Source: Microbacterium invictum
GTDB taxonomy: Bacteria > Actinomycetota > Actinomycetes > Actinomycetales > Microbacteriaceae
Direction of reading: 5' to 3'
Length of the DNA: 64,000 bases
Assembly: GCF_014197265.1 (NCBI RefSeq)
Contig: NZ_JACIFH010000001.1
Location: 2,046,001-2,110,000 of the forward strand
Part shown: piece by piece, positions 27,595 to 36,132 of the stretch
Layout: the number at the start of each line of letters is the position of its first letter
Position numbering within the stretch: position 1 is the first letter of the stretch
Notes under the pieces: generated by a model
Told to the model about the DNA's origin: nothing
The model's input: only the letters and a program-made list of their open reading frames with translations
Database searches by the model: none
Translations under genes and position numbers: made by a program

Positions 27595-28509
27595 CTACCC
27601 GGCTGTCGCGGACTCGCTCGGTCGCGACGGAGCCGCGGGGCGCTTCGCCTTCTTTCGGCGCGGCGGAGCGAACAACACCCAGCCCACGAGCGCCGACCCT
27701 CCGACGAACCACACCGCCCACCAGGGGAACCCGGCGCTGAGGCCGTCGCCGGCAAGCGCGACACCCTCCGCCGCGGGCGGGTCGGCGATGCGCACGGCGT
27801 GCACCATGAAACGGTGACTGTTCACGCCGATCGGGGCGCAGGTGAACAGCGTGACCCAGTCCTCGCCTTCGGTGATCTTGAGCGACTCCGTCTCGCCGGG
27901 CAGGACGGTCTCGGTGCTCTCGACCCGGTAGTGGTGTTCCTCGCCGAGCACGCTGATCCAGAACGTGTCGCCGACCTTCGCGCCCAGCAGTCCGGTGAAC
28001 AACTCCGCCTGCGGCAGCCCGGAGTGCGACGTCAGCACCGAGTGGGTCGACGGCCCCCCGACCGGCATGGAGCTGCCGTAGAGATGGCCGACGCCGCGGG
28101 TCAGCGACTCGTCCGTCGTCCCGTGGTAGATCGGCAGGACGATGTCGACGGCCGGGTAGCTGAGCGTGCCGATCGCGTCGGTGCCGCCGATGCGCAGCAG
28201 CTGCTCGTACGCCGTGTAGAGGTCGCTGCCGATCCTCGCATCCTCGCTCTCGGAGATGTACGGATCGGTGAGCGGGCCCGGTTCGAGCTCGTCGTTGTAC
28301 TCGTACGCGGCGTTCAGGATCGCCTGCCGTTCCCCGGTCATCGTGGCTTCGGCGTGCGTGATGTAGCCCGAGATCTCGGCGTTGTGGCCGAGCCGGGCGA
28401 ACCAGTCCGCGGCATCCGGATAGACGAGCAGGCCGATGCCGGCCATCGCGACCACCTGCAGCAGGATGCTGACGGCGAGCCGCCGGCCGCGACCGGGGCG
28501 GCCGCTCAC
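27595..28509 (-). CDS. Class C (pilus-specific) sortase
   Basis: 304 residues from GTG 28509, which overlaps the upstream pilin stop (GTGA). A membrane helix (about 11-30) precedes the catalytic domain. Catalytic residues are His162 (TSHSG), Cys224 (TLFTCAP) and Arg233 (NSHRFMV). DPY at 82-84 is the lid motif that plugs the active site in class C enzymes, and a second membrane helix follows near the C-terminus with a basic tail; both are class C features. It joins pilin subunits by lysine-threonine isopeptide bonds outside the membrane; its substrates are the LPxTG proteins encoded just upstream. Confidence 0.93.
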   Translation of the reverse strand: MSGRPGRGRRLAVSILLQVVAMAGIGLLVYPDAADWFARLGHNAEISGYITHAEATMTGERQAILNAAYEYNDELEPGPLTDPYISESEDARIGSDLYTAYEQLLRIGGTDAIGTLSYPAVDIVLPIYHGTTDESLTRGVGHLYGSSMPVGGPSTHSVLTSHSGLPQAELFTGLLGAKVGDTFWISVLGEEHHYRVESTETVLPGETESLKITEGEDWVTLFTCAPIGVNSHRFMVHAVRIADPPAAEGVALAGDGLSAGFPWWAVWFVGGSALVGWVLFAPPRRKKAKRPAAPSRPSESATAG

Positions 28510-30044
28510 GCGCCTTCGTCCGACGCGGAGCGGCGGCGCCGCCGGGTCACGAAGACGATGCCCGCGCCGACCATCCCGGCGCCGGCGAGCACCAGGCCCA
28601 TCGACAGCTGGCCGCCGGTGACGGGCAGGCTGCTCGTGGACGCACGCCACAGCTCCACGACCAGAACCTGCGCTTCGGTGGCGGAGTCGACGACCGCCTG
28701 CAGCGGGCTCTTCACACCGGTGTATCCGGCCGGGAACGAGACCGGCATCGCGTAGTAGTACCGATAGAGCGCGTCGGTCGCCTCCCGGTCGAGGCCATCG
28801 ACGAACCCGGACCACCGCAGGCCGGGGATGTCGATCCGCCCCTGGGCGTCGGTGCTCCACTCGGACACGCCGCCCACGACGATCGGATTGCGGCCGGCGC
28901 GGGCGTCTTCGGCGCTCAGATACAGCCGGAACACCGCGCCGGGAATGAGGGTCTCGGGCTTGCCGCGCTCGTGGACGATGATCGCGAGCGGACCCCACTT
29001 GGTCATCGCGGTGTCGCTCACCGGCGCGGGAGCTCCCTCGCCGCCCTGCATCGCCGCGCTGCTCGCGTAGAGCACCGCCTCGTTGCGGATCTCACCCTCG
29101 GCGAGAACGGTCGTGGCGTAGGTCACGACGACGCGCGCGTCTGCGCTGCCCGCCACGGCCCGCGCGAGCAGCTCGAGCCCGGCGGCGGTGAACTCGACCG
29201 TGAGCGTGCGGGTGTTCGCGTCGTAGACGCGGGTGTAGTGGGTGCCCTCGGTGAGCTGCGGGCACAGAGCGCGGGTCGTCGCGCCGCAGTCGATCACGAC
29301 GGTGGCGCTCGTGCCGGCATCCACCAGCGCAAGTCGAGGATCGATCTTCTGCACGACCCGATAGCCGTCGAGATCACGCAGATTCGGGATGCCGGAACGC
29401 GACACCCAGCCCACCACATCGCCGAGGGTCACCGCGTCACGGTCGGAGACCTCGAGGACGACACCGGCCTGCGCGTTCTTCGGATACACGTGCACGGTGG
29501 ACAGCCACCGGTCGCCCGCCTCGGGGTCGGTGAGCGGGAGCACGACGACGAACGGGACCGCAGGGACGAAGCCCGCCGGAGTGGCGACTTCGGTCACGAG
29601 ATACACGCCGACGGCGAGGCCGCCGAGCGTGGCGTTGCCGGCACGATCGGTCGTCGCGCGCGCGGCGGCATTCGCCCCACTCGTCAGTGCGGTCGCCGTC
29701 GCGGCGGTGAGCGCGGCCGCACGAGCCTGACCGGCAGAGGTGGTCGGGTCGATGCCCGGCACGCGTGTGGCGGTGAAGGTCGCTCCCGAGACCGGAGTCA
29801 GGCCCGACGTGTCCTGCGGCAGTCCGGAGGCCAGTGCCCCCAGCACGTGCGGCTGGGAGAACTTGTGGATCTCGATCATGGTGACCACCGCGTCCGGGTC
29901 GGACGCCGCCTGGCTGGGCAGGGCTCCGCCGAGCACGGCCAGCACGCTCAGCACGACGGCGACGAGCGCCGCGAGCGGAGTGCGGATGAGGGATGCCGGC
30001 AAAGCGGTCGCCGCGGGGTGCGGTCGGCGACGGTGAGTGGTCAC
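28506..30044 (-). CDS. LPVTG pilin subunit (SpaA/FimA-like)
   Basis: 512 residues from GTG 30044, which has GAGGAG 9 bases upstream; the ATG at 30053 touches that site. A basic start and hydrophobic core (AALVAVVLSVLAVLGGAL) form the signal peptide. The pilin motif Lys is in WLSTVHVYPKNA, and an E-box-like GVYLVTEVATPAGF precedes it. Middle and C-terminal beta domains resemble Cna-B folds. The end has LPVTG, a membrane helix and RRRRR. Same design and size as the 30136 protein, so it is a paralogous shaft or base subunit. Separated from that gene by a hairpin. Confidence 0.88.
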   Translation of the reverse strand: MTTHRRRPHPAATALPASLIRTPLAALVAVVLSVLAVLGGALPSQAASDPDAVVTMIEIHKFSQPHVLGALASGLPQDTSGLTPVSGATFTATRVPGIDPTTSAGQARAAALTAATATALTSGANAAARATTDRAGNATLGGLAVGVYLVTEVATPAGFVPAVPFVVVLPLTDPEAGDRWLSTVHVYPKNAQAGVVLEVSDRDAVTLGDVVGWVSRSGIPNLRDLDGYRVVQKIDPRLALVDAGTSATVVIDCGATTRALCPQLTEGTHYTRVYDANTRTLTVEFTAAGLELLARAVAGSADARVVVTYATTVLAEGEIRNEAVLYASSAAMQGGEGAPAPVSDTAMTKWGPLAIIVHERGKPETLIPGAVFRLYLSAEDARAGRNPIVVGGVSEWSTDAQGRIDIPGLRWSGFVDGLDREATDALYRYYYAMPVSFPAGYTGVKSPLQAVVDSATEAQVLVVELWRASTSSLPVTGGQLSMGLVLAGAGMVGAGIVFVTRRRRRSASDEGA

Positions 30045-30098
30045 GGGCGGCATCTCCTCTGTGTGCTGGTCGGTGTGATGGTCGATCGGGGGGCGGGC

Positions 30099-30125
30099 GG
30101 CTGCGGAGTTCGGGTCTCCGCAGCC
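30099..30125 (-). terminator. Perfect intercistronic hairpin between the two pilin genes
   Basis: GGCTGCGGAG and CTCCGCAGCC pair perfectly around a 7-base loop, directly after the stop of the 30136 pilin and before the ribosome site of the 28506 pilin. No T-run follows on the minus strand. It may partly terminate transcription or protect the upstream message, lowering the second pilin and sortase relative to the first pilin. Confidence 0.65.
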
Positions 30126-30135
30126 ACCCACCGGC

Positions 30136-31659
30136 TTACTCGGCGGCGGCCTCGGCGCGGCGGCGCAGGCGCGCCACCACGAGAACGCCGGCGAGGAGCA
30201 CGATGCCGCCGATCATCAGGAACCCGACACCGGTGCCACCGGTCAGCGGCAGCACGAAGGCTCCGCTGGTCGACTGGTTCACGATGATCTGGGTGGTCTG
30301 CGACACCGAATCGCCGTCGATCGTGATCTTCACGGGCTCGGCGAGCAGCTGGTGGCCGGCGAGCGCCTTGGTCTCGACGAGCCAGTACGCCTGGTAGGCG
30401 GGGTCGCTCGTGTCGACAGCAGCACCGTTGGCCCAGGCGCTGTACCGCAGACCCTCGATGGTGACGTTGCCGCTGGCATCGGTGGTCCAGAGGTTGCGCG
30501 CGGTGCCCGCGTTGTCGGTCGCGGTGACGTAGCCAGCGCCGCCGGCCTTCGCGGCCGCCTCGGTCGCGTACACGCGGAACTCGGCACCCGACAGGTCTTC
30601 GACCTCGGCATCCGAACTGTCCTTGATGAGGCGGTAACTGCCGAACTTGGTCTCGACCTCGTTCGTGGTCAGCGGCTTCTCGTTCGTCTTGGAGCTGTGA
30701 TCGGGGTAGATCTTCGCCGCGTTGGCGATCTCCGTGGCCTGCTTGACGGTGGTGACGAGGGTCACGACGACCTCGGCGTCGGCGGCGTCGTTCACCGCGG
30801 TGGCGAGGGCGGTGCGGCCGGCTGGGGTGAAGACGATCTGGTGGGTGGTCACACCCGTGCCGGCGACGGCCTGCAGCGTGTAGTGGGTGTCCACGGTCAG
30901 CGCCGTGCCGCCGGCCGTGACCGTGATGGCCGGGCTGGCCGTCGTCGAGAGCGCGAGCTCGGCGTCGGTGAGGGTGTCGGCGATCTCGAAGTAGTCGGGC
31001 GCGACGAACGCCGTACCGGCGGCGTTGGCGACGCGCGGGATGTCGGTCGTGATCGTCCAGGTGACGTCACCGCCGACGACGAGGGTGCCCTCGCTGACGG
31101 TCTTGGTCGCACCGATCTGCGCGTTCTTGGGGTAGACGTGGATGGTGTCCAGCCACGCGTCGCTGTCGTCCGGGTCGGTCAGCGGCACCGCGAGGAGGAA
31201 GTCGACGGCGGCGGTCACGCCTGCGGGGGTGGCGGACTCCTTGACGACGTAGAGACCGCGCGGCAGGGTCGCCGTGGTCACGCCGTCCGCGCCCGTGGCG
31301 GTGAACGAGTCGGTCTTGGTGGTGCTGGTCGGTGCCGTCGCCGCGGTCCAGGCGGCTGCCGCCTGCTGTCCCGCGTTGGTGCCGATGTCGTTCGTCTGGC
31401 CGGCAGCAGTGCCGTCGACCAGGTAGTAGTCGAAGACGACGTCCTTGATCGGGGTGGCGCCGCTCACGTCCTGCGGCGTGCCGTCTGCTGCCGTGCCCGG
31501 CGTCGCCGGCTGGGCGAGCTTGGTGATCACGACGGTCGACTGATCTGGGACGGGCTGCGACGCCGCGCTGGCGGCGGTGCCGCTGCCCAGGGCGAGCGCG
31601 GCCGCGGTCAGCAGCGCTCCCGCCGTTGCGAGGATGCCTCGCTTCTTGGTGCTGTTCAT
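30136..31659 (-). CDS. LPLTG major pilin (FimA/SpaA-like)
   Basis: 507 residues; the ATG at 31659 has GAAAGG 8 bases upstream. The signal peptide is KKRGILATAGALLTAAALALGSG, cleaved near ASA. The pilin motif is WLDTIHVYPKNA, whose Lys is the usual cross-linking residue, preceded by GLYVVKESATPAGV (E-box-like). Two or three Cna-B-type domains follow; near the C-terminus YWLVETKALAGHQLL is a second E-box. It ends LPLTG, hydrophobic helix, RLRRRAEAAAE. Position just upstream of the hairpin suggests it is the most abundant, shaft-forming subunit (inference). Confidence 0.9.
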   Translation of the reverse strand: MNSTKKRGILATAGALLTAAALALGSGTAASAASQPVPDQSTVVITKLAQPATPGTAADGTPQDVSGATPIKDVVFDYYLVDGTAAGQTNDIGTNAGQQAAAAWTAATAPTSTTKTDSFTATGADGVTTATLPRGLYVVKESATPAGVTAAVDFLLAVPLTDPDDSDAWLDTIHVYPKNAQIGATKTVSEGTLVVGGDVTWTITTDIPRVANAAGTAFVAPDYFEIADTLTDAELALSTTASPAITVTAGGTALTVDTHYTLQAVAGTGVTTHQIVFTPAGRTALATAVNDAADAEVVVTLVTTVKQATEIANAAKIYPDHSSKTNEKPLTTNEVETKFGSYRLIKDSSDAEVEDLSGAEFRVYATEAAAKAGGAGYVTATDNAGTARNLWTTDASGNVTIEGLRYSAWANGAAVDTSDPAYQAYWLVETKALAGHQLLAEPVKITIDGDSVSQTTQIIVNQSTSGAFVLPLTGGTGVGFLMIGGIVLLAGVLVVARLRRRAEAAAE

Positions 31660-31673
31660 CGGTGTTGCCTTTC

Positions 31674-34547
31674 TCACGGTGCTTCGTGGGTGATGTGGAT
31701 GTATGTGGGGTCGGAGGGGTCGGAGAGCCGTCGTCGACGCCACCACCAGGCGCCGGCGAGCGCGGCGATGAGGGCGGTCGCACCGACGAGGGTGGGCAGC
31801 GCCCAGCCATCGCCGCCGGTCAAGGGCAGCACGATCGGCGAGGCACGCACCTCATGGGTCGTGCATGTCGCGCGGGCTCCCTGCGCAGGGAGCTGGCAGG
31901 TCGCCGGCGGCTGCTGGCCCGTGGCGGTGAGGTGGTTGCGGAGCACGAAGCCCTGCAGCGGAGCGGCGGCAGCCCGGCGGGCCGCGGCATCGTCGCTGTT
32001 CTGCTTGACGGTCACCGTGAACGAGAGCGTCCGGACCTCGCCGCGCGGCACCGATCCGGTGATCACCAGTCGCGGCTGAGTGCCGGCCATCTCGGTCGGG
32101 GTCGCCGTCACGCCGGCACCGCTGTACTGGATGCTGCCCGCGGTGAACACCGCGTCGTCGAGGACGTCGCGCAGGTGGTCGACGTGATCGATCGTGGCGG
32201 CCTGGGTGCCCGCGAGGTTATCGAAGGTCAGCGTGTAGGTGACCACCGAGCCCGCGGCGACGAGCTCGCCCGAGGCGGGGTCCGCATCCTTCGCGATGAC
32301 CAGCTGCGGCTTGAGCGCCGTGTTCGTGTAGGTGCAGGTGACGTTCTGCCCCGCCGTGACCGACACGGTCGCACCGGTGACGACGCCGGTCGAGGGATTC
32401 TTCGTGGCCGTGTATGCCGCGGTCGTGCAGGTGAGGCCGGTCCAGTCGAAGCCGTACTGCCATACCGAGGACGCCGGAACGACTTCGGACAGCGTGTAGG
32501 TCCCAGTCGCGACGGGCTGCTTGACTGCGGCGGCGCCGTTGACGGTCGCGGTCGAGCTCGTACCGGTGGCGCGGAGCGTGAAGTCCGCCGCCGTGGCGGT
32601 GGCACCGGTCGTGCCGTTGTCGACCGTCTTGATGAGGGTGAGGTACGGCGGGGTGTAGGTGACCGTGCAGTCGATGGCGGTGCTCGGCTGCAGCACGAAC
32701 CAGGAACTGCCCGCGGCGGGTGCCGTCGCGCTGGTGCCGGTCGCCGGCCAGCGTTCGGTCGTGGCGCCGCCGGTCTTCGTGCATACCCACGCAGCGGTGT
32801 AGGAGGGCGACGGCGCGGTGGCAGCGAAGGTGAGCGCGGATCCGCTCGCCGGAACAGGGAGCTCGAGCGCCTGCGTGGCCGTGAGCCCGGTGGCGCCGGT
32901 ATCGGCGATCCGGGTGAGCTGGCCGCCGCCGACCGTTGCCGTGAAGCTGCCCGCGGTCGCGGCACCGGACGTGTTCAGCACGCGGTCGGCGACGTTCACG
33001 GTGACCGAAGCGCGCGAGGTGAGCAGGCCGAACGCGACGCCCTGCAGGCCGCCGCCCAGCATCTGCTGCGTGACGGTGAATGCGGCGCCGTTCGACGGCG
33101 GCAGCGCCTGCAGCATCGCGGTGCCGGTCTTCGTGGAGCTCCCGCTGGCGGAACAGCTGACCGTGCTGCTGGGCGGAATGAGGCTCGCCGGCCAGTTGCT
33201 TGCCGCTGTGGCACTGCAGGCGTTGCCCACTGCAGCGGTCTTGCGTGCGGCATCCGTCGTCGCTGCGGTGAACGCCGTGGGGTTGTTGGGCAGCCAGCGG
33301 AAGCCCTGCCCGCCCGACTGCGTCCAGGTGATGCTCTCGTTCGCATCCGTCGACTCGGCGTCGGCGACGACGATCGAGTAGCCGGCGAACGCCGTTCCGC
33401 CCTGGGTCACCTGGATATCGCTGAGCCGGACCGTGGTGGTGTTGCCACCGGCATCCACCGGCCCCTGATAGAGCGCCGGGCGAACGGTCTCGCGGATGCT
33501 CGCGGGGACCTCGTACAGGCTGTTGCCGAGGAACGCTGCCGAGTACGTGGGGAACTTGTGGCTGCGCGCGGCCATCGCGGCGGAACGCGGTGCCGTGATC
33601 GAGAGCTTCGCGGTGAAGACATACGCCCCGCCGCTCAGCGAGACCGTCATCGGGAAGTTCGTGACGTTGCCGTAGTAGGTGCCGGTTTGCGCGTCCATGT
33701 ACAGACCGGCATCTCGTGCGTTGCCCGCCTGCGTGACGCTGTTGGTCGCCGCGGTCGCCACCGACTGCGACCGAGCGCAGCCTTCGAACGTGGCCGAACC
33801 GTACGCCGCTCCCATGAGGCTTTCGAACGTCATGATGGTGCGGCGATAGTTCGTGCCACTCGTGCCCGTTCGGTACGCGCTCGGGCACGCGGTGAACTGG
33901 GCCTGAGTGATCGCGGTCGTCGACGTCGATCCGACCTGAATCCACTGCGTCGTGATCGCTGCCTTCTGGCCCGCGGCGTTCGTGTACGACAGGTCGAGCC
34001 AGCAGAGCGTGTCCTTGTACTGACCGGTCGTGGCGTTCGCGTACACGCAGCCGTTGTCCGCGTCGGCCGCCGCGAGGGCGGTGATACTCATCGGCGCGGC
34101 AAGGGTGCTCTTGAGCTCCAGTGTCTCGACGATCTCTTCGCTCGTCTCGCCGTCGATCGCACCGACGACGTCGGTCGGCTCCGGCTCCGGCGACTGGGTC
34201 GGCTCCGGCGACTGGGTCGGCTCGGGCGTCTCGGTCGGCTCCGGCGACTGGGTCGGCTCGGGCGTCTCGGCCGGCTCGGGAGTCACGGTCGGCTCCGGCG
34301 ACGTGGTCATGCTCCGCGCAGGTGCAGTGCTGTCGCTCTGCGCGGGCGCCGCGGTCGCAGTCCGACCGGCGGAATCGATGTCGCCCGGCGGGGTGGTGAC
34401 GGCATCCGCCGCGATCAGTGTGGACTGCGCGAGGGGAGGCGTCTCGGCCGTGGCCGGCATCACGGCCACGCACGAGAGAACCGTCGCGCAGACCGCGATC
34501 GCGGCCGCAACAGTCCAGTCGTGCGCACGCGCGCGAAGATGACGCAT
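31674..34547 (-). CDS. Large LPLTG surface protein, probable pilus tip adhesin
   Basis: 957 residues; ATG with GGGGAG just upstream. A signal peptide ends near ATAE. A low-complexity Pro/Glu/Ser/Thr stalk of PEPT-type repeats lies at about 80-125, then a large beta-rich region with no family I can name and no evident vWA MIDAS. Near residues 655-760 lies a prealbumin-like domain (LTLIKTVDNGTTGAT, TYTLSEVVPASSVW), then a DUF11-like repeat (LVIAKDADPASGE). It ends LPLTG, helix, WWWRRRR. It is first in the pilus operon and lacks the VYPK pilin motif, so a terminal (tip) position is likely. Its ligand is unknown. Confidence 0.82.
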   Translation of the reverse strand: MRHLRARAHDWTVAAAIAVCATVLSCVAVMPATAETPPLAQSTLIAADAVTTPPGDIDSAGRTATAAPAQSDSTAPARSMTTSPEPTVTPEPAETPEPTQSPEPTETPEPTQSPEPTQSPEPEPTDVVGAIDGETSEEIVETLELKSTLAAPMSITALAAADADNGCVYANATTGQYKDTLCWLDLSYTNAAGQKAAITTQWIQVGSTSTTAITQAQFTACPSAYRTGTSGTNYRRTIMTFESLMGAAYGSATFEGCARSQSVATAATNSVTQAGNARDAGLYMDAQTGTYYGNVTNFPMTVSLSGGAYVFTAKLSITAPRSAAMAARSHKFPTYSAAFLGNSLYEVPASIRETVRPALYQGPVDAGGNTTTVRLSDIQVTQGGTAFAGYSIVVADAESTDANESITWTQSGGQGFRWLPNNPTAFTAATTDAARKTAAVGNACSATAASNWPASLIPPSSTVSCSASGSSTKTGTAMLQALPPSNGAAFTVTQQMLGGGLQGVAFGLLTSRASVTVNVADRVLNTSGAATAGSFTATVGGGQLTRIADTGATGLTATQALELPVPASGSALTFAATAPSPSYTAAWVCTKTGGATTERWPATGTSATAPAAGSSWFVLQPSTAIDCTVTYTPPYLTLIKTVDNGTTGATATAADFTLRATGTSSTATVNGAAAVKQPVATGTYTLSEVVPASSVWQYGFDWTGLTCTTAAYTATKNPSTGVVTGATVSVTAGQNVTCTYTNTALKPQLVIAKDADPASGELVAAGSVVTYTLTFDNLAGTQAATIDHVDHLRDVLDDAVFTAGSIQYSGAGVTATPTEMAGTQPRLVITGSVPRGEVRTLSFTVTVKQNSDDAAARRAAAAPLQGFVLRNHLTATGQQPPATCQLPAQGARATCTTHEVRASPIVLPLTGGDGWALPTLVGATALIAALAGAWWWRRRRLSDPSDPTYIHITHEAP

Positions 34548-34561
34548 TCTCTCCCCCTTCG

Positions 34562-34589
34562 GGACCCGCGCCGGGTGTGCGGCGGGTCC
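34562..34589 (-). promoter_or_regulatory. Hairpin in the pilus operon leader
   Basis: GGACCCGC (34562-34569) pairs with GCGGGTCC (34582-34589) just upstream of the ribosome site of the tip-protein gene. It would form in the leader RNA and could influence translation initiation. Confidence 0.4.
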
Positions 34590-34610
34590 GATGCCCAGGG
34601 AAAGTCGACG

Positions 34611-34664
34611 TCATCTCCCCAGATGAGAACAGTCTCATTTAGGCTTGTCCCCCATTTGGGGGAC
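34611..34664. promoter_or_regulatory. Three stacked inverted repeats upstream of the pilus operon
   Basis: Three dyads lie in 54 bases: CATCT-CCCC-AGATG (34612-34625), ATGAGA-ACAG-TCTCAT (34623-34638) and GTCCCCC-ATTT-GGGGGAC (34647-34664). The first two overlap. They lie in an unusually A/T-rich stretch that should contain the pilus promoter. Regulator binding sites are the likeliest reading; the third dyad could also be a terminator. Confidence 0.5.
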
Positions 34665-34721
34665 TTGAGGAGATATTGTGCTGATCTTGAGGAAAAATCT
34701 CTTACTGATCTGCGACAGAAA

Positions 34722-34758
34722 GAAGCCCCCGGCGAGCAATATGCTCACCGGGGGCTTC
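34722..34758 (-). terminator. Rho-independent terminator of tuf
   Basis: Arms GAAGCCCCCGG and CCGGGGGCTTC, extended by GAGCA/TGCTC, form a long hairpin 14 bases past the tuf stop. On the minus strand it is followed by TTTCT. It ends the str operon and insulates the pilus operon. Confidence 0.85.
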
Positions 34759-34772
34759 GGGTACTACAGGAC

Positions 34773-35966
34773 CTACTTGTTGATCTTGGTCACCGTGCCG
34801 GCGCCGACGGTGCGGCCACCCTCACGGATCGCGAAGCCGAGGCCCTCTTCCATGGCGATCGGCTGGATCAGCTCGACCGACATGTCGGTGGTGTCGCCGG
34901 GCATGACCATCTCGGTGCCCTCGGGCAGCGTGATGACGCCGGTGACGTCCGTGGTGCGGAAGTAGAACTGCGGGCGGTAGTTCGTGTAGAAGGGGTTGTG
35001 ACGGCCACCCTCGTCCTTCGACAGGATGTACGCCGTGCCATCGAAGTTCGTGTGCGGCGTAACCGAACCCGGCTTCACGATGACCTGGCCGCGCTCGACG
35101 TCGTCACGCTTGGTGCCGCGCAGGAGCAGACCACAGTTCTCGCCGGCCCAGGCCTCGTCGAGCTGCTTGTGGAACATCTCGATACCGGTGACGATCGTCT
35201 TCTGCGTCGGGCGCAGACCCACGATCTCGACCTCGGAGTTGATGGCCAGCGTGCCACGCTCGGCGCGGCCGGTGACGACGGTGCCACGACCGGTGATCGT
35301 GAAGACGTCCTCGACGGGCATGAGGAAGGGCTTGTCGCGGTCACGCACCGGGTCGGGCACGTTCTCGTCGACGGCTTCCATGAGCTCGAGGATCGATGCG
35401 ACCCACTTCTCGTCGCCCTCGAGCGCCTTCAGCGCCGAGACGCGGACGACGGGAGCGTTGTCACCATCGAAGTCCTGCGACGACAGCAGTTCACGAACCT
35501 CGAGCTCGACGAGCTCCAGGATCTCCTCGTCGTCGACAGCGTCGGACTTGTTCAGCGCGACCAGCAGGTACGGAACGCCGACCTGCTTGGCGAGCAGCAC
35601 GTGCTCACGCGTCTGAGCCATCGGGCCGTCGGTGGCGGCGACCACGAGGATCGCGCCGTCCATCTGAGCGGCACCGGTGATCATGTTCTTGATGTAGTCA
35701 GCGTGACCCGGGGCGTCGACGTGCGCGTAGTGGCGCTTCGGGGTCTCGTACTCGATGTGCGAGATGTTGATCGTGATACCACGCTGACGCTCTTCGGGCG
35801 CCGAGTCGATCGACGCGAAGTCGCGCTGCACGTTGGTGGCCGACGGGTACTTGTCAGCGAGCACCTTCGAGATCGCGGCGCTGAGCGTGGTCTTGCCGTG
35901 GTCGACGTGACCGATCGTTCCGATGTTGACGTGCGGCTTGGTCCGCTCGAACTTGGCCTTGGCCAC
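34773..35966 (-). CDS. tuf: Translation elongation factor Tu
   Basis: 397 residues. GTG start at 35966 with GAGGAGG 5 bases upstream. EF-Tu brings aminoacyl-tRNA to the ribosome as a GTP complex. Visible: GHVDHGKTT (P-loop), RGITI (switch I), DAPGHAD (switch II) and NKSD (guanine specificity), then domains 2 and 3 ending AGTVTKINK. Last gene of the str operon; it has its own candidate promoter in the 166-bp gap after fusA, which would allow extra expression. Confidence 0.99.
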   Translation of the reverse strand: MAKAKFERTKPHVNIGTIGHVDHGKTTLSAAISKVLADKYPSATNVQRDFASIDSAPEERQRGITINISHIEYETPKRHYAHVDAPGHADYIKNMITGAAQMDGAILVVAATDGPMAQTREHVLLAKQVGVPYLLVALNKSDAVDDEEILELVELEVRELLSSQDFDGDNAPVVRVSALKALEGDEKWVASILELMEAVDENVPDPVRDRDKPFLMPVEDVFTITGRGTVVTGRAERGTLAINSEVEIVGLRPTQKTIVTGIEMFHKQLDEAWAGENCGLLLRGTKRDDVERGQVIVKPGSVTPHTNFDGTAYILSKDEGGRHNPFYTNYRPQFYFRTTDVTGVITLPEGTEMVMPGDTTDMSVELIQPIAMEEGLGFAIREGGRTVGAGTVTKINK

Positions 35967-36044
35967 TGGGTCCTCCTCAGGACGTTCATGTAGGGGTTCC
36001 GGGCACTGGATTGCGACCGGTCTTCTACGGGATTGCTTCTCAGT

Positions 36045-36074
36045 TTAGTAGAGAGAGTTTTGTGATTCTGTGAA
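36045..36074 (-). promoter_or_regulatory. Candidate tuf promoter
   Basis: On the minus strand TTCACA (36069-36074) and TACTAA (36045-36050) are separated by 18 bases, in the most A/T-rich stretch of the fusA-tuf gap. It lies after the fusA hairpin and about 80 bases before the tuf start. Confidence 0.55.
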
Positions 36075-36101
36075 GTTGTAGATCTCGGGAGAGAGAAGGG
36101 G

Positions 36102-36128
36102 GTGGATGCCGGAATCACCGGCATCCAC
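36102..36128 (-). terminator. Hairpin after fusA
   Basis: GTGGATGCCGG and CCGGCATCCAC pair perfectly around AATCA, starting 4 bases beyond the fusA stop. A mixed purine/T stretch follows. Probably a partial terminator between fusA and tuf. Confidence 0.7.
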
Positions 36129-36132
36129 TCGA

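Noticed and set aside
31626..35993. A 1455-codon plus-strand open frame across pilus and tuf genes
   Set aside because: It spans three unrelated minus-strand genes and the tuf terminator, and has no family motif.
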